Positions 8,696-15,000 of a DNA stretch of 15,000 nt are shown piece after piece (the stretch's first letter is position 1; each line of letters begins with the position of its first letter). The translations under genes and the position numbers were made by a program. The notes beneath the pieces are model-generated. The model was not told the DNA's origin, ran no database searches, and worked only from the letters and a program-made list of their open reading frames with translations. The stretch comes from Chrysomallon squamiferum (taxonomy: Eukaryota; Mollusca; Gastropoda; Neomphalida; Peltospiridae), in NCBI GenBank assembly GCA_012295275.1, contig CM022675.1:2158644-2173643 (forward strand). Reading direction: 5' to 3'.

Positions 8696-8897
8696 CTATC
8701 TGAGCATAAAAACACGAGCAATGGATACCCGCACTCAGCTGTGACGACAGTAGTCTCCCTTGTTATGTCTCGACAGATATTTAGTTTTGTTTTGTCTGTT
8801 TTAAATGTAGCAACAAACATGTCTGCCTTTTTCTTGTCATCTCTAAACGAATCTTTGTTATAGTAAATTAATTCACAGTTGTATTTTCTCTTTAGTA
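8696..8897 (-). CDS. Gene B exon 2: unrecognised extracellular segment
   Basis: A stop-free stretch of 66 full codons follows the acceptor tatatgtgcag (phase 1) and ends at AG|GTTTAT (phase 2). It includes LKRKYNCELIYYNKDSF, DMFVATFKTDKTKLNICRD and VVTAECGYPLLVFLC, with four cysteines, balanced charge and alternating hydrophobics like beta strands. This composition is unlike the microsatellite translations around it and looks like real coding sequence. I do not recognise the domain. The frame carries on past the donor and meets TAG some 30 nt later. Its acceptor lies about 40 nt from a long (AAT)/(ATT) inverted tract. How it connects downstream is open, because the next supported exon needs phase 1. 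Confidence 0.6.
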
Positions 8898-8936
8898 CTG
8901 CACATATAGAGATATACTGCTAGTACTACTACTACT

Positions 8937-8937
<1 letters not shown>

Positions 8938-9001
<64 letters not shown>

Positions 9002-9005
9002 TAAC

Positions 9006-9090
<85 letters not shown>
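8938..9090. repeat. (AAT)n joined to (ATT)n: self-complementary microsatellite
   Basis: About 37 AAT-type triplets are followed at about 9050 by about 13 ATT triplets. The two arms are complementary, so DNA or transcript could fold into a stem of up to about 39 bp. It lies in the intron between gene B exons 1 and 2, ending about 40 nt from the exon 2 acceptor. Confidence 0.9.
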
Positions 9091-9091
<1 letters not shown>

Positions 9092-9559
9092 TGCTATTCG
9101 TTCAGTTGCTGCTGCTGGTAATAATAATACTCCTACTACTACTACGACTACTGTTACTAGTACTGTTACACTTGATGGTAATGGACGAAAAACACTTCTT
9201 GAAAGATTTCACTATAAGTGTATGTATTGACAATATTAAACTGGAGAAAAAAATAAGTTGAAGAATCAGAGATAGATTAACAAAAAAGAGAAAACTGAAT
9301 AGAGAAATTAAATAGAAGACAAATTCCTTTTTGTTTTAAAACTATTCATAATTATAATCAGTAACGGTATTAAATAATATCACTCGATATCAAGCGATTC
9401 TGTGTAGTCTTTACTTATTGGTCGTAGTGACACCTGTTAACATGCCACCAAAAGTTCAGTGAGATTTCTCACTCGTCTGCCTCTTTAAAGAAGTAGTCTT
9501 TTTTGTAGCTATTTACACATATAGAATTTTAATGTCGTTACGTATGTTGGCTTTCTTTT
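9091..9559. other. Intronic unique sequence, nothing identified
   Basis: The part from about 9340 to 9540 is non-repetitive and includes the perfect hairpin gtgagatttctcac near 9459. No frame is open for long and no splice-bounded exon was found. Confidence 0.4.
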
Positions 9560-9639
9560 TTGATTCGGAAAAGTAATAATCATAATAAGAAAATAATAAC
9601 AACAACAACACAAACAATAACAACAACAGCAACAACAAC

Positions 9640-9730
<91 letters not shown>

Positions 9731-9735
9731 GCTGT
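9560..9735. repeat. (CAA)n / (AAT)n compound microsatellite
   Basis: An ACA/CAA-rich lead-in at 9597-9640 is followed by about 30 AAT triplets with one AAA interruption. It lies in the gene B intron between exons 1 and 2. Open frames across it are repeat artefacts. Confidence 0.9.
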
Positions 9736-9840
9736 CATTAATTAATTCTGATTTCGCGTCATCGAATTTTTTTTAGTAATATAGAAGAAGAATAAGGATT
9801 CACACGTACAGTAATTTAAGCTAGAAAAGTAAGTAAAAAC

Positions 9841-9889
9841 ATCGTTTTATGCATGACAAAAATATGATAATTACAACAAGAACCTTCAT
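9841..9889 (-). CDS. Gene B exon 1: signal peptide
   Basis: An ATG in good context (A at -3, A at +4: caaagATGA) opens MKVLVVIIIFLSCIKR, a typical secretion signal with a Lys n-region, a hydrophobic core of about ten residues and a small-residue/Cys end. The frame meets a stop shortly after, so a donor is needed. The only phase-1 option is CGAT|GTTTTT, a weak match to the donor consensus. Joined to the next exon (T plus TA gives Leu) it reads SCIKRLLKRKYNCEL. Evidence for it is the signal-like sequence, the TATA box behind it and a coding exon of matching phase next. Against it is the poor donor; it could be a chance ORF. Confidence 0.5.
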
Positions 9890-9930
9890 CTTTGAAACAG
9901 CAGGGGGAAAAGGCTTTTTTTCTGTCATGA

Positions 9931-9937
9931 ATTTATA
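9931..9937 (-). promoter_or_regulatory. TATA-like box upstream of gene B
   Basis: On the minus strand TATAAAT starts 48 nt before the ATG at 9889. The intervening stretch ends in a C/T-rich segment (ccttttccccctgctg), where a start site about 30 nt after the box would leave a 5' UTR of roughly 15-20 nt. TATA-like strings are common in AT-rich DNA; its value comes from the position before a signal-peptide ORF. Confidence 0.4.
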
Positions 9938-10205
9938 CAATAAGCCGAAAACCCAGAATATAGTAATGATAATAATTATATAAACAAAAAATAAATCTCA
10001 ACTAATATCTACGACATATTACAGAAAACAAACTACAAGAGATGCACCCCAATAAGCTTTATTCAAAATATTGCAAATATATAAAAATACAAAATAGTAA
10101 CAAATGAATGAAAAGAAGTAAAAAATACGAATCCAGCTACAGGAATAGGAAAGCAAGCAGGAACAAAAATAATGAAAATGAAACTAAATGTAAACATAAG
10201 AATAA

Positions 10206-10211
10206 CAGTAA

Positions 10212-10270
<59 letters not shown>

Positions 10271-10275
10271 ATAAT
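10206..10275. repeat. (ACT)n microsatellite
   Basis: About 20 ACT triplets lie between genes A and B. They yield poly-Thr or poly-Ser/Val frames with no support as genes. Confidence 0.95.
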
Positions 10276-10424
10276 AATAATATAAAAGGCAACGCCAACA
10301 GCCCAAAGCAAAACATTTTCTTTTTATGCCAGGTCAAAGAAAAGAAAGAAAAGTATTGCGTATATTACAAAACAATTTGGATTTCAGTAATCCAGGTTTC
10401 AGCTCCAGGAAAAAGTAAACCGCA

Positions 10425-10427
<3 letters not shown>

Positions 10428-10515
<88 letters not shown>
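10428..10515. repeat. (GT)43-44 dinucleotide repeat
   Basis: An almost pure GT tract, CA on the transcribed strand of gene A, lying between its two candidate polyadenylation signals. Confidence 0.97.
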
Positions 10516-10518
<3 letters not shown>

Positions 10519-10690
10519 TAATAATAATAGTAAAAATAAATAGACGAAAAGAAACAATAAAATAATACTTAAAAAAAATAAAACAAACAAACAAATAATA
10601 AAAAAATGAAAATATGAAAAGGAAGAAAAAAAGGAAGAAAAGCAAAACGAAATTTGGCAGAAAATTAAATCTGACGATAGCGAATTTGTT

Positions 10691-10696
10691 TTTATT
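10691..10696 (-). terminator. Candidate polyadenylation signal AATAAA, gene A
   Basis: On the minus strand this reads AATAAA, about 385 nt past the gene A stop codon, and it is the first canonical hexamer after that stop. A second AATAAA lies at 10058-10063. Using the distal site would put the long CA repeat (10428-10515) in the 3' UTR. The region is AT-rich, so a chance match is possible. Confidence 0.4.
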
Positions 10697-11078
10697 AGCA
10701 TAAGATCTTGAATAATAAATAAATAAAATAAAATAAATAGATAAATAAATAAGTAATTGAAACAAATAATAATAATAATACCCACAATTGAGAAAAAAGT
10801 GTAGTTCTCATCAAACAATAAAAAAAAAAATATATATATATATATACACACAAAACAAAATTATATATAACTGGTTAAACAACAACAACTATGAAATAAA
10901 AATCAGAAGAAAGAAAATCAGAGAAAAAACAAAAGAAGACAAATAATTACCAAAACGTAATATAGTTAGTAAAACATGCTAAAGCAAAGAAAACCTTTAA
11001 ACAAAGGCAATTTCACCTAAAAGTAAAAACAGTTTTCAACTTCAGTTTGCTACTACACTATATGCAATATTTGTCAGG

Positions 11079-11269
11079 TTAAGTAAATGTCATGTTTTTG
11101 ACATCTTCCTGCTTCTGATTGGACTTTTTCTTCCTCAGGAAGACGACCACCACAATCCCAATGACAAGTGAGAAGATGATCACCATGACAACACAGAGAA
11201 CAATCAGAATCGTGGTGTTCACACCAACTTGATCAGATCCATGTTTGTCACCTGATGTCTCTGAGATAC
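11079..11269 (-). CDS. Gene A last exon: transmembrane helix and short tail
   Basis: The acceptor is gctttctag; the phase-1 start gives Ser, then ISETSGDKHGSDQVGVN as a short extracellular stalk. A strongly hydrophobic run of about 25 residues follows, beginning TTILIVLCVVMVIIF and ending VVVVFL. It is followed by the stop-transfer RKKK and an 18-residue cytoplasmic tail ending NMTFT before TAA at 11081-11079. This is the classical C-terminus of a type I membrane ZP protein. The tail has no ITAM- or ITIM-like tyrosine (it has no Tyr at all), so the sequence shows no phosphotyrosine signalling. Confidence 0.92.
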
Positions 11270-11406
11270 CTAGAAAGCAGCACATTTTTAAACGTCAGAT
11301 TTTTGGAACCTTTCTTGCAGCTAATATATATGAACGAAAATCTCCATTTAACTGTTTGTTTAATACGACAAAACTAAATGAAATTAAAGAAAACAAATAA
11401 ACTCAC

Positions 11407-11524
11407 TCGGTGTTCGATCTTCTACAATCACGTCCAGGACAGTGAATGTCTTTCTGACAAGTTCATCAGACGTTTCAGCAGATCTTCGTTTTCTTCCAGA
11501 CTCTGCCTTCCCGTTGCAGTCCAC
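11407..11524 (-). CDS. Gene A exon D: end of ZP-C and furin-type cleavage site
   Basis: The exon is 118 bp, phase 0 to 1, with acceptor ttataatttcag and donor A|GTGAGT. It begins VDCNGKAESG, giving the last ZP-C cysteine, and continues RKRRSAETSD. RKRR fits the R-x-K/R-R furin consensus, at the place where ZP proteins carry their consensus furin cleavage site. About ten residues later comes TFTVLDVIVED, a hydrophobic stretch placed like the external hydrophobic patch that in known ZP proteins blocks premature polymerisation until cleavage. The arrangement suggests release of the ectodomain from its membrane anchor. The motifs are seen directly; the cleavage is inferred. Confidence 0.9.
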
Positions 11525-11633
11525 CTGAAATTATAAATATGAATGTGAAATTTGATTGTCTGATTTCAGATTTTGAGGAAAACGTTCAGCATTTCTCCTA
11601 CTTGAAACAAATATAGCCATTGAGAGAATGAAA

Positions 11634-11943
<310 letters not shown>

Positions 11944-11983
11944 CAACTTTAGTACAACCAACGTTAAAGTTTGATTAGAAATT

Positions 11984-12059
11984 TTAAAACTTACAGGGTC
12001 GCACTGAGATTTTTGATCTGGAGGACAAACTTTGACAGAACATTCTGTAGAGACTGCGT
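11984..12059. repeat. Exon duplication, copy 1 (pairs with 12868-12943)
   Basis: 76 bp identical to 12868-12943 at an offset of 884 bp. The copy spans 65 nt of exon C' and 11 nt of the following intron, including the donor site, so it is a genomic duplication or conversion tract and not a cDNA-derived one. Both flanks diverge quickly. Confidence 0.95.
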
Positions 12060-12082
12060 CGTTTTTGTCTTTGTTTCTAAAA
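11995..12082 (-). CDS. Gene A exon C': ZP-C strand with conserved Cys cluster
   Basis: The exon is 88 bp, phase 2 to 0, with acceptor caaagtgtcag and donor CCT|GTAAGT. It encodes FRNKDKNDAVSTECSVKVC followed by PPDQKSQCDP, the ZP-C pattern in which two cysteines in an x-C-x-V-x-x-C strand are followed by a Cys-rich turn completed on the next exon (VDC). A TAA lies in frame just upstream of the acceptor, so the exon does not extend further. The downstream 65 nt of exon and 11 nt of intron are identical to the end of exon C, 884 bp away. It can accept either exon B or exon C, since both end in phase 2. Confidence 0.8.
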
Positions 12083-12878
12083 CTGACACTTTGTTAGATT
12101 TACATTTCAGGGGAGATAAACTTTAACAAGCCTGACTTACAGAAACTATCTGAAGGAAATTGAGCGAATTATTATTAAAACAATTTTTTACAAATTATTT
12201 AAGAACAATACGGAAAAGTATTTAAGAAATAAATAGGTTTTCAAAGTAGCAATTTTCAAGTTGTAACTTAATATTTAAATATATTTCTTCCTTCTTATAA
12301 GGTTTTACCAGTTTCAAGCTATCATTTATTTAAATATATTCCTAATGCTGTCCTTTGTTAAAATACAGATAACCTTTTAATGATATACGTAAAGGTATTT
12401 TCAGAAAAAAAAAAAAAAAAAAAAAGTAGCCAGTTGTTTTGTGTCCGTTTTCTGGCCGGTTTTGTCTACGTAGTAAATTAACTACGAATTATCGTTCTTA
12501 GACTTTTACTCATATTTAAACTTCAGATGTACATTTCAGAGTAGATAACTTGCTAAATTTAACAGTCTTCTTTACCGTTATAGTAATAATCTATGGGTTT
12601 TTTGTTGTTTGTTTTTTTCATTTTTTTTTGTTGATATTTTAACTTTATTTATTTTTTTTTTTTTTTTGTTGATTTTTTTATTCAGATTTTTCAAATATCT
12701 CGTAACTGCTGTAAGTATTATTTAATACAATAACAAACAATGTAAAAATTGTGTTCACTTTTATCACTAATAATCATCTAGACAACATCATTCTCTGATG
12801 TGCATATTTTAAGCTGACGAAATAAAACACATAAAATAAAATTATCTAAAACTAATAGAAGAAAATGTTAAAACTTAC
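12083..12878 (-). other. Intron between gene A exons C and C'
   Basis: AT-rich sequence with an A-run (12404-12425) and T-runs near 12613-12668. I see no further coding exon. It holds the acceptor of C' at its left end and the duplicated donor of exon C at its right end. Confidence 0.6.
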
Positions 12879-12943
12879 AGGGTCGCACTGAGATTTTTGA
12901 TCTGGAGGACAAACTTTGACAGAACATTCTGTAGAGACTGCGT
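12868..12943. repeat. Exon duplication, copy 2 (pairs with 11984-12059)
   Basis: Identical to the copy 884 bp to the left. Here it forms the 3' end of exon C, one base out of frame relative to the ZP-C reading. The sequence on the exon-interior side is only loosely similar to copy 1, with about 7 nt fewer between the KAF/F point and the identical block. Confidence 0.95.
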
Positions 12944-13046
12944 TGTTTTTTTGTTAAAGGTGAAAGCTTTCAACTTGAATGTGACGTTGTTTCCCGATCT
13001 TTCAGGCTCCTGTATCATCAGTTTACCAGTCTCAGACGATGGACAG
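12879..13046 (-). CDS. Gene A exon C: ZP-C middle, with out-of-frame 3' part
   Basis: The acceptor is ttatttattcag. The previous AG plus C gives Ser, then CPSSETGKLM, IQEPERSGNN and VTFKLKAFTFN, a good ZP-C middle. From there the sequence is homologous to exon C' but one base out of register: at a run of seven A (minus strand) the frame becomes NKKTTQSLQNVLSKFVLQIK, ending CT|GTAAGT. The other frame would read AVSTECSVKVC. The exon is 168 bp, phase 2 to 2. Spliced straight to exon D it would reach a stop within that exon; spliced to exon C' (phase-2 start) it stays open. It may be a genuine exon with an insertion, a damaged exon, or a homopolymer assembly error. Confidence 0.75.
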
Positions 13047-13525
13047 CTGAATAAATAAAAATATAAGATAAAATAGCATTTCTGTTTAGTTTTCTCGATA
13101 TGAATAAACTCTAGGTGTTTTAAAAGGAGATTCACTTATTCTAATTATTAGAATCTATAAAGTTATATATTTTTCAAAAAATAATACGAGGTAATTGTAA
13201 ATATTTTCAAAAGAATTAGTCTGAGTGTCTATCCAGAGGTCATTAATTTACGTAAAATATTTATTTGAATCTAGAAAGAATCTTGCTAGCTGAAGTGAAA
13301 AAGAAAAGAAAATAATATATATATTTTTAAATAATAATAATGTTAATAACATAACGAGAAATATAACAAAATAATAATAATAATAATAATTATAATGATA
13401 ATGATAATGATGATGATTATGATGATGATGATGTTCAGTATTCTCTAGTGCTTCTCGGAAGCGATTAAAAATCCATGTTTATGAGTTCTGGGCTAAACAA
13501 GTATAAGTGTATAAAAAATATTTAC

Positions 13526-13622
13526 CTGTCTTCAATGATTTTTAGAGTTTCCCTATCTTCTCCAGTTTTCTGATTATCAGCAGTACATGATTCCAGCCTG
13601 AGAGTACCTGAGTTTGCTGGCT
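13526..13622 (-). CDS. Gene A exon: ZP-C segment with first conserved Cys
   Basis: The exon is 97 bp, phase 1 to 2, with acceptor ctttgaaacag and donor CAG|GTAAAT. It encodes NSGTLRLESCTADNQKTGED followed by RETLKIIED. This matches the ZP-C consensus (a strand ending L-x-x-C-x-A, an acidic loop, then an I-I-x-D strand before the next Cys). A ZP-C domain normally has two or more strands before this point. Here they are absent from the preceding exon, which is SRCR; in paralog B the equivalent strands are on the exon at 2047-2192. Joining the phase-1 end of that exon type (A) to this start (AG) would give a Lys and a continuous ZP-C, which supports the view that SRCR sequence interrupts the module. 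Confidence 0.85.
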
Positions 13623-13964
13623 CTGTTTCAAAGTATTACAATATTTGCGTTTACAGATGTTGCTATCTCCAGCAAAATTATATTTTGACTAGGAGTTATA
13701 ATGAAGATTATGCTAAGTGATGGGTATTAAATGTCATGTTTACTAGTAATTTTATTTCCGTTATCAGAAGCGTTAAAAGTGAATAACTGTTGATAATAAC
13801 GACAGAAATTCAGAGTCAAAAATTTCGTCCTGGAAAGAACACTGTAACATTCGTCTAGAAATGTGTGGATGATAATAATACTGATAATAATTGAATTAAA
13901 CTGTACTTAAAAATTGAAGACAAATTCTGGAAGGAAAAGTCATGTAATATAATACCTGTGTCTG

Positions 13965-14015
13965 TATTTATTTATTTATTTATTTATTTATTTACTTACT
14001 TACTTACTTACTTAC
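13965..14015. repeat. (TTTA)n then (TTAC)n
   Basis: Pure tetranucleotide arrays that switch motif once, in the gene A intron between the SRCR and ZP-C exons. The rest of that intron (13623-14624) shows no further exon. Confidence 0.9.
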
Positions 14016-14192
14016 ACATAACATTTTGTTTTCAACATTGGTAAAATTAATACAATGCTAATAAATGCTGTGTGTAGATAAATACTTTTTAAGACGTTAA
14101 ATATTTTCTCTTCATTTCATAGATTTGGCGTGCAGCTCATAAGAATTACTTTTAATTTGCTAATGATAAAATTCAAATGAAAGGTCAACATT

Positions 14193-14343
<151 letters not shown>

Positions 14344-14624
14344 TAAATAGTAGTAGTGGTAGTAGTAGTAGATGCTGTAGTAGTACAATTACGTCTATTG
14401 CCCTGGCTAGTGTTGTGTTTTTTTATTGTTGTTTTTAATTTATCTATTAACGTTGTTTTTTCTCGAAAAACGAAAATGCAATAATTTCAATGTTCTAAAT
14501 TTATTGATAATTTTTAAGTTTCTTTCTGATATTTTGTAAATAATAGCATTATAAATAACAGGTGATAAAAGACATAAAACTAGTGAAATTTAAAGAATAA
14601 TCATTCACAGTTGTTTAGTGTCAC

Positions 14625-14791
14625 CTGCACATATCACACCAGCATCTTCGTCATGGCTACACCAAAAGGCGTCCCACTGAAACCTGCATTGTTCAAAACT
14701 GGTTTCATTTCCCAAACAGTGTACGTACTGCAGAAAGATAGGTCCTGATCCTTCACCATAGTAGGCTTTCTCAACAGCTGTAGCATTTGAA
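14625..14791 (-). CDS. Gene A exon: second half of an SRCR domain
   Basis: The exon follows the acceptor cctgttttacag and ends at the donor G|GTGACA; it is 167 bp, phase 2 to phase 1. Its 55 full codons include the SRCR signature GEGSGPIFLQYVHC, then QCRFQWDAFWC, then DAGVICAG. Four cysteines stand at the positions expected for the C-terminal half of the fold. The first half must come from an exon beyond 15000, because the phase-2 start matches the phase-2 end of first-half SRCR exons in gene B. Unusually, the next exon downstream starts in the middle of ZP-C rather than at an EGF or ZP-N. I am very confident of the domain and fairly confident of the boundaries. Confidence 0.9.
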
Positions 14792-15000
14792 CTGTAAAAC
14801 AGGCAATGAGTCACTGGCAAGTATGTTTGTTTACTATCGTTACTATTATAATAACCGTTGTTGGTAATGTCATAATAGAGAGCTGCTATAGAAACAATAA
14901 TTATTAACCTACATAAGGAAAACGATTACGTTGTAGCGTCTAGCTATTGTAATAATCATTACTAATAACCTACAATGTGTATTAAACAATTGTTACAGTG
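14792..15000. other. Gene A intron upstream of the SRCR second-half exon
   Basis: AT-rich sequence with no coding signal. The phrase ttaacctaca / ataacctaca occurs twice (near 14906 and 14964). The first half of this SRCR domain must lie beyond the window. Confidence 0.5.

Larger units (their letters stand above)
91..9889 (-). other. Gene B (5' part): signal / EGF / ZP-N / SRCR-SRCR protein
   Basis: This minus-strand gene begins downstream of gene A and continues beyond the left edge. Supported exons are 9889-9841 (signal peptide), 8897-8696 (unrecognised), 4321-4184 (EGF), 3302-3115 and 2914-2763 (ZP-N), 2192-2047 (ZP linker plus first ZP-C strands), 1591-1453 and 1140-968 (SRCR 1), and 796-637 and 242-91 (SRCR 2). 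From the EGF exon on, phases chain perfectly: 1-1, 1-0, 0-2, 2-1, 1-2, 2-1, 1-2, 2-1. The link between exon 8897-8696 (phase-2 end) and the EGF exon (phase-1 start) is not resolved, so the first two exons could conceivably be another gene. By analogy with gene A, the missing 3' end should hold the rest of ZP-C, a furin site and a TM helix. Confidence 0.7.

Noticed and set aside
8998-9261. Long poly-Ile, poly-Asn, poly-Thr, poly-Ser and poly-His open frames over microsatellites (also at 1745-2215, 10063-10851 and 11566-11814)
   Set aside because: They are translations of triplet or dinucleotide repeats, with no splice or codon support. Only the parts overlapping real exons are kept.
9421-9480. 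Plus-strand MPPKVQ start resembling transposon protein N-termini
   Set aside because: It stops after six codons and no further protein similarity is visible in any frame.
11079-11285. ORF start MCCFLGISET as a small independent membrane protein
   Set aside because: The ATG lies before a clear acceptor (ctttctag); the phase-1 exon continues gene A from the furin-site exon.

Overview
The window is animal nuclear DNA: AT-rich, packed with (AAT)n/(ATT)n, (CA)n and TATC-type microsatellites, with short coding exons separated by GT-AG introns. Splice sites, intron phases and domain signatures are all on the minus strand. The repeat style and the SRCR/EGF/ZP gene family suggest a mollusc, most likely a coleoid cephalopod such as an octopus. 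That species call is inference; that it is a metazoan is firm.

Two head-to-tail, apparently paralogous genes are transcribed right to left. Gene A (right) is cut by the right edge and its visible 3' part runs from 14791 to its stop at 11079: the second half of an SRCR domain, then the C-terminal part of a zona pellucida module (ZP-C), an RKRR furin-type site, a transmembrane helix and an 18-residue cytoplasmic tail. Gene B (left) appears to start at about 9889, with a TATA-like box and a signal peptide. It continues through an unrecognised Cys-containing exon, an EGF-like exon, two ZP-N exons, one exon carrying the ZP linker and first ZP-C strands, and then two SRCR domains of two exons each, before running off the left edge. 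Exon phases agree throughout except between gene B exon 2 (8696-8897) and the EGF exon (4184-4321), where the connection is unresolved.

The main result is the domain order. In gene B the first ZP-C strands are followed directly by SRCR domains; in gene A an SRCR domain is followed directly by the rest of ZP-C. Each paralog shows one side of the same arrangement: SRCR cassettes of phase 1-1 sitting inside a ZP module, at a phase-1 intron within ZP-C. Joining the flanking ZP exons without the SRCRs would keep the frame and give an uninterrupted ZP-C, so the SRCRs are either a real intradomain insertion or optional cassettes.

The second result is a partial exon duplication in gene A: 76 bp, including a donor site, is identical at 11984-12059 and 12868-12943. 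The upstream copy is one base out of frame, but its exon is 168 bp with phases 2-2. If both exons are spliced in, the frame stays open and the same nucleotides are translated in two frames within one protein.

The other notable element is a 65-bp minisatellite (about 4764-5995) with dimeric higher-order repeats and a decayed flank reaching about 6560. Most remaining sequence is microsatellite or AT-rich intron. I see no RNA gene, CRISPR array or intact transposon.
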